A stretch of 64,000 nt of DNA from Dastarcus helophoroides (lineage: Eukaryota; Arthropoda; Insecta; Coleoptera; Bothrideridae): positions 1,736,001-1,800,000 of the forward strand of contig CM053329.1 in NCBI GenBank assembly GCA_028583605.1, given 5' to 3'. The notes beneath the pieces are model-generated. The model worked only from the letters and a program-made list of their open reading frames with translations, ran no database searches and was not told where the DNA came from. Below, piece by piece: positions 32,184 to 44,134 of the stretch. Every line of letters starts with the position of its first letter. Positions within the stretch are counted from its first letter, which is position 1. Both the position numbers and the translations under genes were made by a program.

Positions 32184-33810
32184 CTGAAACAAATACAGCA
32201 ATTAGAAACGTCTCGAACATACAATTGCACAAAGTATGAAAGGAACGGAAAGTTGCTCTTTTATGTGTTTAATTTTGTGTGTTGTAAATCTAAACAGGTA
32301 TTTATAACTTGAATAACACAGTAAATTTCCTCCCGTGTTTGAACCACGTGACTATCTTTTAAGAAAGGAAATAATATTCTTAATGATTAACATGTTTTAA
32401 TAATATGGAAAATATCAAGGGTATTTACTATATCGGCCAATGCAATTATTATTATTAATTTTTCATGTAGGATACTTTTAAAATATTATTTAAGGACTCA
32501 TTAAACATTGTGCCTCACTTAATAATACACGCTATATAGCTTCCTTGAGTCATTTTATAAAAAGTATAATTTTCAAAAAAAAATTTTTTTGCATGTGGAA
32601 CAACAATTTTTTGTTTAATTATTGAGAGCAGATCCTAATCCCTTTCGATTGATATAAGATTGTTAGTACTTATTTTTGTCAGTTCTTCCAAAAACGGCAA
32701 ATATACCCTCTTAAACAAAAACAAAATAAGCACTAATAGGAAGCTCATTTAGGTTATTTGGGTTACTTACCAGTCATTAGTTTCTGTTGACATAGGAAAT
32801 TTAGACAAACTAAATTATTCTTAGAAATTTTAAGTTACGTATGAAGATTAAGTAGACATATTTGTTCTTGGATAATGTTGCAGGTAACTAATTACATGTT
32901 AGGAAGCGAAATTAGTACCATTGATATCAGTAGGGAATAAGTAAGACTTCGGTGCGCATATTAAAAAGAAAACAATAAAATTCCATCCTTAGGCTAATCA
33001 GTAATGCCAGGAATTATTTGAAGAAGGTTTTGAAAGGCTTAATTTTTATCATTGAAAAGCTGAAAAATCCAGTATTTCGACTAATTTAGCGCACTCTACA
33101 TTGTGGATTTTTTTACACGCCTTCTAATACTAGACATTCATGGTTGGTATTCCTTATTAATACCATTCAGACGATTTCTTTGAAAATCTCATTTATGCTG
33201 CAGTGTTTCAAATCGCTCGGGCAATAAACTAAGATCAGTTTGTAAGAATGTCTTTTGTTAAAATATCGCCACGCCTAAACTTTATATTTGAATAAAGTAT
33301 TTTCGTCTCATTCTCTAAGAACAAATTTAAATTTATTTCATATATTAACTAAATTAGGCTAATAAAATCTTCTTATTAGTACTTAAAGGAAGGCTTAGTT
33401 GTCGATTTAGAAAGTAATGCAAATAAACAGAAATTTCTCAAGAACTGAGACAGACAAGTACCAACAATCTTCTATCGGTCGGAGGTGAATTAAAATATGC
33501 TTCTAACGATAAAAGCTAAAAATACTAGTTTTATTTCAAAAACTACCAATGTGAATAATTTGAAGTTTAAAGTAGCGTACCATCTGGTTCCGGCAAGAAT
33601 GTTTTTTTAGCCAGAATTTTAAATAATTGTACGCTGAATGTAGTAGTGAAAACCGTAATTTCAGAAAGTTAATAGCTTAGAAGATACCTGACGCAATCTG
33701 AAAAATTTTCAAAAAGTTAAATAACTGGTAAACTTAGCCTCCTTGAACCTAAAGAATGTTATACAGAATAAGTCTAAAATTTGATTGGTAATCCAAAATC
33801 GAAATAAAAT
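32184..33810. other. AT-rich, probably intronic DNA
   Basis: No gene or bounded element is recognised. Confidence 0.4.
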
Positions 33811-34084
33811 ATAGGGTGTTCCACATAATGGTTAAAGTTGGTTAACGCTCAGTCTAAATCAAACATGCTGTATAGTTGAGAATATTACACAGGGATGTCC
33901 AATAAAAAAATTCTTTTCTAGGACACATTTTGTAAAATTGAAATACAAGTTTGAAGGTTATATGCTTAAAAGATTACTTTTATTTTTCACATTTTTAATG
34001 TGTATGTATATTCTGTTTATCAGGTATAACGTGTTGGTTTTTTCATGAAAGATAACACAACATTTTTTTTAAATTTAAAGTTTT

Positions 34085-34205
34085 ATTCGTTTTAGATATT
34101 GCCCATTCGATTCTACACATTTTTCTTATCTCTCGAGCAATTTCTGGATAACATCCCGGAAAAAATCGTCAACACATTGACGTATTTTGACGGAATGTGT
34201 GCCTT
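34085..34205 (-). pseudogene. C-terminal scrap of a mariner-like transposase
   Basis: In shifting minus-strand frames a pattern like 'RQCVDDFFRDVIQKLLER' is followed by 'KCVESNGQYLK'. A Cys/Ile-x-x-x-x-G-x-x-x/F ending after a helical stretch is common at the C-terminus of insect mariner-like transposases. Upstream, AGGGTGTTCCACATAATGG at 33815 resembles a repeat head. No catalytic block is present, and another DNA transposon remains possible. Confidence 0.35.
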
Positions 34206-34278
34206 TGAAGATTAATGACACTATAATAAAATGACCTACGTGTCAAACCATGTTATTCCATATGTACAACATCTCTTA

Positions 34279-34693
34279 GGGTGCGTTTACATAAAAATAT
34301 ATCATGTGTAAACCATCCTGAGAGGATCTGTCTGAGATTAATCACGCAGCTAAGATAAATTACTCGACATAAAATGTCGACACAAAGTCCTGACATATAT
34401 CTCAGAAGTTGTAGTCGTCTACTTTCTCTTGAGATATTTCATGCGCTTAACCTTTGTGTGTCACTTATATTATAGAGATACTATTCCATATAAATAATTT
34501 GTAAATTTAATTAGACAAATTTTAATTATCTAAAGTAGCTAAGACATTTTATATCGACACTTTATCTCAGCTAGAAGTGTCAGCAATTTTATTCAGCTAC
34601 ATTTGTGTGAATGTGTGTTAAACGGGCAAGAAAACTTAGTCTCAGATACCTGAGATTTCTATCATGAAATAAGTCTGTAATCTAAACGCACCC
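34279..34693. mobile_element. MITE with GGGTGCGTTTA ends and TTA target duplication (PIF/Harbinger type)
   Basis: TTA (34276-34278) is followed by GGGTGCGTTTACAT. The other end reads ATCTAAACGCACCC followed by TTA (34694-34696). The ends are inverted repeats of at least 11 bp, and a 3-bp TTA duplication is typical of PIF/Harbinger. It is 415 bp long and non-coding. An element with the same end sequence lies at 62165-62330. Confidence 0.88.
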
Positions 34694-34696
34694 TTA

Positions 34697-35337
34697 GAAG
34701 AACCGGCTAAGACTTTCCGGTTTACCTGCGATTAACTTGAACTGTGAAGGCATCACTATCATTTTTTAAATCTACAAAAATGGCAGAAGATTTTTCTTGT
34801 TTACAAATTTTCACTGAAAGTAACTAATAGTTCAAATCATGATGTAAATGCAAAATTTATATATAAATACTTACATATTAGATATTGGCCTAAAGGAATT
34901 GTGAAAAAATAAAGATTTTAATTTATATGTCTGAGCAATAAAAGTTGTTAACTTTGTCAAAAGTTGTGGTGGCTTCTGTTTCGAGAGTTTATTTCAGCTT
35001 TTTGTTACAGAAAATTAGTTCCATATATTCTTACAGCTTTGAGCTCAAAGTAACAAACGGTCGTTTCCCAAGTTTTAAGTGGTTTGTTTCATTTCTGCAC
35101 TGAAAACTTTTCCAATTGAAGGGTATAAATACAATACACATTTTCCAGTTTAGATTTTTCACATATAAGATGTGCGTCGAGAAAATATAAGGAGTTTTAA
35201 AGTTTTCCTCACATATATTTCGAATATTTTGAAGTTTTCAGTTTCTTATTGCTGCACTGTTTCAATAAAGGAATAATTTCCATTCCATTATTTTTTGTTA
35301 TTACGAATGTATGTATTTATTTTGCATTTATGCATAC
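34697..35337. other. AT-rich DNA without recognised gene
   Basis: Nothing recognisable was found. Confidence 0.4.
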
Positions 35338-35960
35338 AGGGTGAGTTATTAATACGGTAAGGCCCTGTAGTCCCTACAATTATTTTTATAACATAAATCT
35401 TTTTAGTAGAAAGGTACACTACAATGAGGCGCACATCCTAAAATTATTTTTCACTATACATGATGAATATATACAGAGTGGTGCACTAAAGTAGCCTTTT
35501 TTTTAATAGAAAAGCCTATATATTTTTACATATTTAAATGTTATTGAAATACAAATTGTGTCCCCTGAAATCAAGAAAGATTATAAAACATAACCAAGGT
35601 TGCTCTAAGGTGTTTCGATAGCCAAGCTGTCATCTTTAAACAGATACTGATGTGTTATACAAAATGCCGATTATAATGATACACCAAACAATAGCGGTTT
35701 ACGATAAATAATTTTTAAGATATTTAGCAAAATCATCAAATTTCAGTCTAATTTGTTTGAAAGTCCCGAAAAAATCTAATCATTTTATTTTTAGGGCAGG
35801 TTATATACAGGTTGTATACAGGGTAATTAACAAACGCGAAATTACATTTTTCTCAAAGTATTCAAATGCCACACTCTGTGCATTATTTTCTATTTTTATT
35901 AATCAATAACTTAGCTTTGATTTAATGTAAAAATTTGTGGATCCAGCTCTTATATTTTTA
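35338..35960 (+). repeat. Dispersed repeat family R, copy 2
   Basis: It begins ACAGGGTGAGTTATTAATAC-like and follows the head of the 1.6-kb copy (AGGCGCACATCCTAAAATTA, GAGTGGTGCACTAAAGTAG, GCTTTGATTTAATGTAAAA). A stretch around 35550-35760 differs from the other copies. It is inverted relative to the copy at 40192-40737. Confidence 0.75.
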
Positions 35961-36689
35961 GAGATATTTAACTTTAAATTTGAAAAATAAAAAATATCGA
36001 ATTTGAAAGTTTAAAACTCATCTTTAATTAAACTTGCTAAAAATTTACTTCGTGGTTTCTTAACAGTAATGACAAACTCTAATAAATAAACCTTTTACCA
36101 CATAATTTCCAAAAAAGTTCACAAATCTAGAAAATTCGACATGTCTTGTCCCGTCTGCAATTTTACCAATCCAAAAAATATACTAATGATGAGTATTGAA
36201 TTTCAGCTTAATTAGGCCTCAGTGTAGACTTATCTTACTTTCTTTTTGAAAATATGCTCCACTAAATATATTTCTTAATTTTTTTTTTATTGTCATTGTG
36301 GAAAATGAGTTTGTTTCGTTCATTTTCTTGACCAAAACAAACATCAAATTGACTGGGATGAAGGAATGTTGTACCATACACTAGTTTTACCCTTATTTTT
36401 TTAGATCATGTGAACTGTGCAGAGAACATAGAGCACACATGCATAGAATTTAGGTACAGATGATAAGCAGCATCCAAACCAATATATTTTCTAATTGAGA
36501 GTTCATATTTTTGAAAATATGTAATTTAAACGATTACAATTAGAACAATGCATTAAATAAGTACATTTAAAGGCAATATTTTTGTTAAGATCCAAAAAAT
36601 TTGAGAAAAAACGCATTTTGCTGAAATAAATCTAGAGAATTTTAATTTTTTTTATTTAAAATTAACTATCTCCAGAACCATGAGAAATT
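35961..36689. other. AT-rich spacer before the CR1-like LINE
   Basis: No gene is recognised between the repeat and the start of LINE coding sequence. Confidence 0.4.
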
Positions 36690-36728
36690 TATATCCACCA
36701 ACGCCGCCGATGATCCCAAATCTACAAC

Positions 36729-37245
36729 TTGACAGATATAATTACCAGGTTTGAAAACTTTGAGTCATTTGTAAAGACAGAAATCAAAGATCTGCAGATG
36801 CACATCACGCAAATCAACAAATTTATAAGTAATACAGCTTGTGAAGTCGAATATAATAATGGTCTGCTTAATCAACAAAAAAATGTGGTATATGGAATCA
36901 CAGAAGTTGAGAGCGAAAATCTAATTGAAACTACGTTAAATATTATACAAGATAAACTACAAATTCCAATAGAAAAACGGAATATCAAAGTGAGTTATCG
37001 TTTAGGTAATCAAAATCCAGCGAATAAACGAACACTACAGTGCTAATTAAATTTAACAACTCTCGGCTAAGAAACTATGTGTTCTCCAAAAAAACTAAGC
37101 TCTCGGTATCACCGTGTATGTATTATATCAGAAATCCTTACGAAATGTAATCTTTTAATTTATTTAGAAGCCCGTAAAAAATATAAAAACCATTGCTGGA
37201 CCGTAAATGGCAATGCATTTATTAAACAAGAAGATGGAAAACAAT
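36729..37245 (+). pseudogene. LINE ORF1, nucleic-acid-binding coiled-coil protein, broken
   Basis: The first 105 codons include a helical, coiled-coil-like start (FENFESFVKTEIKDLQMHIT), then NVVYGITEVESENL, LQIPIEKRNIKVSYRLGNQ. The pattern 'NVVxxGIxE ... V.. RLG' is typical of ORF1 proteins of CR1/L1-type LINEs that bind their own RNA. After a slip the C-terminus is recognisable as LTKCNLLIYLEARKKYKNH and TVNGNAFIKQEDGKQ, which fits the usual ending 'LxxARxxxKxxxxxxTWNGKIFIK'. The start may lie somewhat upstream in another frame. It is not functional. Confidence 0.75.
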
Positions 37246-37443
37246 AATTCGAATTTTAGATCTGGTGTCACCATAACCATTTTGTATTTGTATGATTGTA
37301 GTTTATTGGGGAGCGCGAATTAGTGCTATCATAGTATTTTGTTATTTAAATTTTAAAAAAAAAAAAATAAAAATGATAGTAAATATTATTAATTATTTTT
37401 TTTATATTTTGTACTGTTTCGTGGTAATCTTAGTACGAAGAAA

Positions 37444-40145
37444 TTGTCATTTTCGTTTCTAAAGGTTAGATCTCTTATAAACCATTTCGCATCTTTTAAA
37501 ACTTTGGCATTGCAGAAAGACTTTGACATTATAGGCATTAGTGAAACATCGTTAACTGAAAGTATTGTTGAAGATGGAATTTGCGTTGCCGGATACAATA
37601 TTGCAAGGAAAGATAGGAGTAGCAGAGGAAGAGGTGTAATATTTTATACAAAACGTAAATATAGGTACTCAATAATTAATTTTTTATCAACTGTGGCACT
37701 AGAACAGGTATGGATAAAAGTTAGATTATCAGGAAAAAATTATGCTTTTGGGTCATTATATAAGCACCCTAACAGTGATTCTGAAAAATTCAAACATATA
37801 TTTGAAGATTCTCTATCTCAGCTCATGGTAGAATATGATGAAATTATCTGTGGAAGAGATGTGAACATAAGTTTTTTTAGATTGTAATACTAAGAGAGTA
37901 ATAAGCTTTCTTAATTTAGTTGGCTTGTTTAATTTAAAGCACATTATGGATAACCCTACTAGAATTAGTGAAAATACTATAAGTCTACTAGACATAAATT
38001 TGATTCCCAACGATTGGAAAGGATACAGCTGCATTGTAAAAGAAATTTCACAAATTTCGGATCACTGTCTAATTAAATGTTTAATAAATAATGAAAATGA
38101 AAAGATGCTAGACATTAACTTGGTTGTTAATTTTAAGAGAATAGATGAAAATTTATTGCAGGAGTTCCTGTCAGTGACACCGTTTATGAATATAATCTAT
38201 ATTCAAGATATGAATGAGAAGATTAGGTATTTTAATAATTTATTAGTTGATATCTTTGATGTATTAGTTCCTTTACATTCTGTTATGGGTAAAAAAATCA
38301 AGCCTCCATGGCTGACATACCATTATGCAGCTTATAATGTTAAAAGATGATGCTTTTAAGAAAGTAAAAATCAATAAGTCAGATAACTCCTGGAATTATT
38401 TTAAACAAGTTAGAAATCAGTGTAATTATTAATGAAAAAATGAATGAAAAAAAAGGAGTTATTTAGAGTTCTGTGCATGTAACAATAAAAATAATAGTAA
38501 ATTATTGTGGAAAAAAGTGAAAGATCTTATACATAACAGAAACATAAAACATTCACTTCCTTCTAATTTAGATATTCCTTATGAAATAAATAATCATTTT
38601 CTTTAAATAAATAGCAGCTGATAATAATCTAGTAATTTTTTATCAACAAAACCTAAAAGAGAATTTTTCCGAATTATTGGATTTTTCAACAGTAACTATA
38701 GCGGAGAGTAAAAAACATCTCTTGAATGTAAAGTCCTTAGTAACAGGTTCATATATGATTAATTTGGAAATGATTTTTCTCTGTTACCCGATTATATTGG
38801 CTTATCTTACAAATACCTTAAATTCTTGTTTATTAGATAATACTTTCCCCAGCAATTGAAAAATTGCTCGTGTACTACCTTTACCTAAAAATCCAATATA
38901 TCAGAATATAACGATCTAAGACCTATATGTATATTGCCTTGTTTGTCAAAGGTACTTGAAAAAATCATTTATGATCAAATCAGAAGGCATGTAGATAAAT
39001 ATTAATTGTTACCCTCTCGACAATCAGGATTTAGATTTATGCACAGTTGCGCCACAACTTTATTAGATGTTACAGATGATATAATTAGAGCAACAGTCTC
39101 TGGTAAAACAACAGTTCTAATTCTCCTTGACTATTCTAAAGCGTACGACATTATAAGCCATTAACTATTAGCGGCCATTTTACACTATTTGAGATTCTCT
39201 TATAACGCCGTTAATCTTATGAAAAGTTATCTGCAAAATGGAGTACAATATGTTCAGAAGAATAAAGGTACGTCAACAGCTGAAAGTGTACTTTGTGGTG
39301 TTCCTCAGGGCTCCATGTTAGGATCCCTGTTATTTAGCATGTATATGAACCGTTTATGAGGTTTAAAACATTGCAAAATGCATCTTTATGTTGATGACAC
39401 GCAAATGTACTATTCTTTTAAACCAAATAATTTAACAATGGGAGAAAATTATATTAATGAAGATTTGAACTATTTGATATCGATATCAGCTACACATAAT
39501 CTAAAAATAAATCCCTCAAAGTCATCTAGGGAGAAAACTGAAAGAAAAATAAAAATAAAACTGAATGCCAACTTGGTGGAATGTACCAATAGCAAACATA
39601 ATTTAGGCCTAATTTTAAATACCGACTTACGCTTAAAAAGTCATGTAATAAAGTATTAGTTCGACATACACCTCTTTGAAAGTATTGTATCCGCAACGAC
39701 ATTTTTTGTCACAAAAGTTAAAAAAGTTACTTGCTCATACTTTGGTTTTAAGTCATTTCAACTTCAGCGATGTGGTGTATGGTCAATGTCTTGATAAAGA
39801 ATATGTTAATAAAATACAAAAAGTACAAAAATCCTGCCAAAGTTATGGCATTAGAAAATTTTAACCTGTTTCATTTAAATCAAAATATGCTAATTGGCTA
39901 AATATGAAGCAAATATCACAGTTTGCAAATTAATGATATACCCGGTTACCTAAATGCTTAAATCAAATACAGAACGGATGTGCATACATCAAATTTAAGA
40001 TTTAAGGGTCAAATCTCACCACCTTCTTACAAAGCTTCTCTGTTTCACAGGTCATTTACGTATAATATTTACATTTTATGCAATGCTGTACCATCCCGTC
40101 TAAGAGACTTAAATCTTATTTTTGTGTGTTTTGTATTCTCTCTAT
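37444..40145 (+). pseudogene. LINE ORF2, AP endonuclease and reverse transcriptase, broken
   Basis: Endonuclease: FDIIGISETSLTESIVEDG (Glu of SET[W] kept, Trp changed to Ser), GYNIARKDRSSRGRGVIFYT, then NPTRISENTISLLDI and ISQISDHCLI with the catalytic SDH. The expected GDVN appears as GRDVNI. Reverse transcriptase: ARVLPLPK, YNDLRPICILPCLSKVLEKI, SRQSGFRFMHSCATTLLDVT, LILLDYSKAYDII, GVPQGSMLGSLLFSMYMN and LYVDDTQMYYSF with YVDD intact at 39387-39398. The C-terminal region reads YKASLFHRSFTYNIYILCNA. At least six frame changes or stops separate the parts. Confidence 0.88.
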
Positions 40146-40191
40146 ATTGAGAATATGCAATAAATCATTATTATTATTATTATTAATTATC

Positions 40192-40737
40192 CCCATAGAT
40201 AATGTTTATCAAAGCAAAGCTTAGCTATTGATTAACAGAAATGGGAAATAGTATATAGGGAGTTCCATTTGATTTTTTTGAGAAAAATGTCATTTTGGAT
40301 TTGCTAATCACCCTGTACAACTTCAAATGTGATTTACATAAAATTACATCACTTTCTAAGAAACGGATGTCTTGAAATAATCTGCACTAAAAATAAAATT
40401 ATTTAGGTGTTTCCCGCCTTTCAAGCGAGCTTGCAATTTAGACTTAATTTTTATGATTTTTATAAATATCTCAAAAACTGTTAACCGCAGACCCCTATTA
40501 TGTCACATCATTTTAATGAGAAGGTTGTAAGATTTTCAAATATGTAAAAATATATAGGGGGTTCTATTTTTAAAAAAGTAACTTTAATGCACCACTCTGT
40601 ATATGTTTATACTGTATAGTAAAAATTGCTTTTAGAATGTGTGCCTTATGCTAATGTACATTTGTACCAAAAATATTTTTGTTAGCGAAGAATCTGTAGA
40701 AGCCACAGAGCTTTACCGTACTAATGACTCACTCTGT
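40192..40737 (-). repeat. Dispersed repeat family R, copy 3
   Basis: Its reverse complement begins ACAGAGTGAGTCATTAGTAC and follows the 1.6-kb copy closely, including GAAAGGCGGGAAACACC and CATTAGCATAAGGC. It begins right after the (ATT)n tail of the CR1-like LINE. Confidence 0.85.
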
Positions 40738-41688
40738 ATATGATTTTATATTAAATCATTTCTGCAATGGGATAATTAAATGTACTGTGATCGCGAAAAA
40801 CACGGTCCCATTTATTTCCATTTCAAGTAAAGATATTTTGATTTTGTTTATTTACAATTGCATCGGGCGTGGTATCGAATTGAAACAAAGATTGACTTTC
40901 ATACTTTTATTATATCAGACCAGCAAAAATCTGGCAGAATATAAGCTGAATGTTTTATAATTAACCTTAAAATAATATAAAAAAGGTTTTCCATAGCCTA
41001 CTAAGCTAATTTCCCATCAATTTTCGAATTCTTACGATATCCTTATAGTTCCGTTATTATTCATCTTAGCAAAAAAATTATAATAACCATTTTAATTTAA
41101 AATTCCATTATCTTTCATAAGAATAGAAAATATGCAGGGTTTTATTTAAAAAATGTAAATCTTTGATAAAACTCAAAAACGCGATGCTCAGTTGGTTTTT
41201 TTTTTCGGTATAACCATAATCAGCGTTACAAAATACACAAATTTGCTAATTAACCCCAATTGTATCTTAAATAATGAGAAAGCTAGCAATAGGGCTGAAT
41301 TTATTTTGAACCGCCTGTATATATGTTTACCCGAACAGAATAAAAGTGAAGGCATGAATTCAATAGAGGGCATACCAGGTCGCATATGGCACGCAGGTTG
41401 AAAAAACATAAAACGGTTTTTATGACATGTCGCTTAAGATTGATGTCATTCCCAGATCTTTCTACTCACAATATAATATAATGTAACCGGGGAAAGGAAC
41501 CGCAAAAATGCATTATTCAGTCCACTTCACATAAATTCTGCTTGTTTTAATACCCTGTATTAATCGATGTATCTTAACTAATCACACATCCAAATTTCAG
41601 TTAATGTAATTATTTGTTTACTTTAATATTTTGGTGTGTATGATGAGATAATTTTGTATTTAACGTATACAATGTGTTTAGTGAGGAT
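40738..41688. other. AT-rich DNA without recognised gene
   Basis: No gene is recognised. TTAAGCGACATGTC in reverse complement near 41424-41437 also occurs near 2846, perhaps from a small dispersed repeat. Confidence 0.4.
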
Positions 41689-41812
41689 TGGGATAGTGCA
41701 ATTTCTCAGAAAGAAAAGGTAATTTAGACAGTGTGAACATATGATGTCAAATTATACCATGGGGTACATATTTGCAGGTACAAACATTTTAATTTTCTTT
41801 CTTTATCGCTAG
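41689..41812 (+). repeat. Left inverted arm around the 42.8-44.5 kb block
   Basis: GGGATAGTGCAATTTCTCAG, AATTATACCATGG and ACATTTTAATTTTCTTTCTT match the reverse complement of 44906-45032 with interspersed differences. Confidence 0.7.
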
Positions 41813-42847
41813 GTGGCACAAAATAGGCATCAAATAGGATGACTTTCTATTGCTTATTTGGATTCCTAGTAACTTTCCTAATAACTTTTATTAAACATTT
41901 ACTAGCCTAAGTCCCGTAGTCTCTCCGAAATAAAAATATGTTCCCAATTAAATGTTAAATTACCAGATAATCGATTCAAAGTCAAAAAAGACTAACTGGT
42001 CTATATTTTAATAATCGCGCCTTAACAGATAAACGTTGTTCATATTTTCTGATGAATAAGATTTTAGTTTTGCACGATATAATTTAGACTTTCAGTAAGA
42101 TTACGATCTTGCACCTACCAGTTATGTTGCAAGCAATTTTTTAAATATTCAGTATTCTTGCATATCCGCATATTTCCCCACAAACTCCAAAAACCATAAC
42201 TGGTTTTACATTAGTCAAGAAATATAAACAATGAGCATTAAAGAAATGAGTATCCTTTAAACAGTTATTGTAAAGTGTGTTACTAGTCAGTTATTTTCAT
42301 TTTTTCTTAATATTTATAAAAAATACAAAAAAGAGAAAACATTTTTTTTCTTTAAAGGCCTGTAACTTCTAAACGAGGTACTTTTGGACCAAGCTAAGTT
42401 TATCTAAATTGGTTCTATTTGATCACAGGAAGCTGTATTTAAGCTGGATTCCATTACTTTCCGGAGACCCTGTATAACTTTTAGGCATTACTTTAATTTT
42501 GAGTTTAATGCGGAAAATATTTTATTTCCTGGAAATTATGGGTTTTAGACTGCTAGATGCTTTACTAAACGTTGTCAGGAAAGTTACAAGGAATTCAAAT
42601 ATGTATGGAATAGACCATCTTGGGCAAAATTGTCAATTGAGTAAGAACTTATAAGGCAACTCGGCAAAAGGGAAATACAGCTTCCCCTTAGAAAAAGACT
42701 ATCTGGGCAAAATGTAATTATTGTTTGTATAGGTAATAAACACGACTTGAAGCTCACCACCAAGATAATGAAAGAAAATTTGTAACAAAAAAATAAAATT
42801 TTAAAAACAGTCATTAACGCACATTAGTTTAATTGAGGTTTTTAAAA
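41813..42847. other. AT-rich DNA without recognised gene
   Basis: No gene is recognised. Phrases such as TAACTTCTAAACGAGGTAC and ACCCTGTATAACTTTT occur in many insect dispersed repeats, but no ends could be fixed. Confidence 0.4.
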
Positions 42848-43312
42848 ATGTGACTGTCAGACTAAATAATATCAGATACGTTGACGTTAGACAGTTTGAA
42901 GGGACTGCAAAGATTAATGCACCTAATTACAAATTACAGCCAACAATATGGACTCAATATCAATGTCCATGAAAGTAAACAATTGATAATCAGTAAGAAA
43001 GATATAAAGGAAACTCACCTATATACTGAGGGAACTCGAATAAAAAGAGTGAAAGGCTATTGTTACCTGAGAACGATCATAAATAAGCAACGGGATAACT
43101 GGAAATAAACTGCCGCATAGGAAAGGCGAAGGTAGTTTTTAACAAGATGAGCACTATCTTTAAAAGTCACAATCTGTCCCTAGAAACAAAAATAAGACAT
43201 CTAAAGTGTTATGCCTTTTCGATGCTGCTGTATGGAGTGGAATCCTGGACACTTAAGAAGACTACCAAAAAACTGAAAGCATTTGAAATGTGGCTGTACA
43301 GAAGAATGCTTA

Positions 43313-43779
43313 TGCCGGATCCACACTTTTGCGCGAATCACTGCGTTAATTCACGCTGCGATTCGCACGCGATTTTTGCACGAAAAACATGCCTCTCCAA
43401 CTGCGCAATGTAGTTCGCGCTTCCAAGAGAAATGGACCCACAGGTAGCCATTGTTGCTGCCGCTGCGCTTTGCGCTATAGCATATTATAATTATCTGTAT
43501 ATTAAAAATAAACACCAAATAAAGAAAAAAAGAAAATAGTCCTCTTTGAAACCACAAAATAATCACTAGAAAAGACTAAAACTGTGACTGAATTCACGCC
43601 GCGGGTGTGGATGCATTCGCGCTTGCGCCTTGCGGAAGTCCCGCGAACCCTTTGACGCGAACCAAAAAACCGACCTCGAACGGGAAACAGCACGAAGCGC
43701 GAACGTGAAGACGCGAAAGCCTCCACACTCGCGTTCGCGCTATTTCCCGGGCTTTCGCAGCGCGAGTGTGGATCCGGCA
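43313..43779 (+). mobile_element. Non-autonomous PIF/Harbinger element inserted in the LINE
   Basis: TGCCGGATCCACACT at the left and GAGTGTGGATCCGGCA at the right form terminal inverted repeats of about 15 bp. The flanks are TTA on the left and TAA on the right, so a TA or 3-bp TWA duplication with one change fits; the exact duplication is uncertain. The interior is much GC-richer than its surroundings, with many GCG and CGC words, and retains the first codons of a transposase-like ORF. It is 467 bp long. Confidence 0.85.
43432..43539 (+). pseudogene. Remnant N-terminus of a Harbinger-type transposase
   Basis: ATG opens a 35-codon frame that begins MDPQVAIVAAAALCAIAYYN and ends in a Lys-rich run (KNKHQIKKKRK) before TAG. 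An Asp-Pro start with an Ala-rich helix followed by a basic stretch is the usual beginning of HARBI1-like nucleases in insects. The catalytic part is absent. This piece supports the PIF/Harbinger assignment of the surrounding element. Confidence 0.6.
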
Positions 43780-44134
43780 TAAGAATACCGTGGATGGCTC
43801 AAGTAACCACTAAAGAGGTGATTCATCGAATGAAGAAAAACCAAGAAATTATTATGTATACCATCAAGCGCAGAAAACTGGAGCACCTGGGACATGTCAT
43901 GAGAAATCTTTTTTTTTTACCTCAGTCTATAATGCAAGTGAAGGTTAAAGAAAAGAGGGAGACAGGTAGGAGAAGAATGTCATGGCTCCGAAATCTGCGA
44001 AACTGGTTCGGGATGACCTTGGTTGGGCTACTCCGAGCGGCTGCAAATAAAGTTATAAGTGCCAACATTCGAAACGGATAGGCACCTCAAGAAGAAGAGT
44101 ATCTTATTTGCAGAAATTTTAGTTATCTTAGTCT

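Larger units (their letters stand above)
36690..40190 (+). mobile_element. CR1-like LINE, nearly full length, inactive
   Basis: Two consecutive LINE ORFs (36729-37245 and 37444-40145) are followed by a 3' end that finishes in ATTATTATTATTATT (about 40166-40185), a microsatellite tail typical of CR1/Jockey-type LINEs. Order and spacing of domains are complete: coiled-coil ORF1, endonuclease, reverse transcriptase, C-terminal region, tail. Multiple frameshifts and stops make it inactive. It is flanked by inverted family-R copies, and its tail abuts the right-hand copy. Confidence 0.85.
42848..44098 (+). pseudogene. RTE-like LINE, 3' half, split by a Harbinger element
   Basis: The sequence starts within the reverse transcriptase: VRLNNIRYVDV, where the YxDD box (42877-42888) has its second Asp changed to Val and is followed by a slip. 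It continues LDSLKGLQRLMHL, YGLNINVHESKQLIIS, VKGYCYLRTIINK, KMSTIFKSHNLSLETKIRH, MLLYGVESWTL and LKAFEMWLYRRML. A 467-bp PIF/Harbinger element interrupts at this point. The reading then resumes IPWMAQVTTKEVIHRMKK, RRKLEHLGHVMRN, RRRMSWLRNLRNWFGM and ends SANIRNG, followed by a CAAGAAGAAGA-type tail. The 5' truncation, the slip and the insertion make it inactive. Removing the insertion restores the expected 'RRMLRIPW' spacing apart from one extra base. Confidence 0.9.

Noticed and set aside
32766..32785. Possible 13-bp minus exon with a GTAAGT donor upstream of the 26-bp exon
   Set aside because: It is too short to support without transcripts, and the pyrimidine tract is poor.
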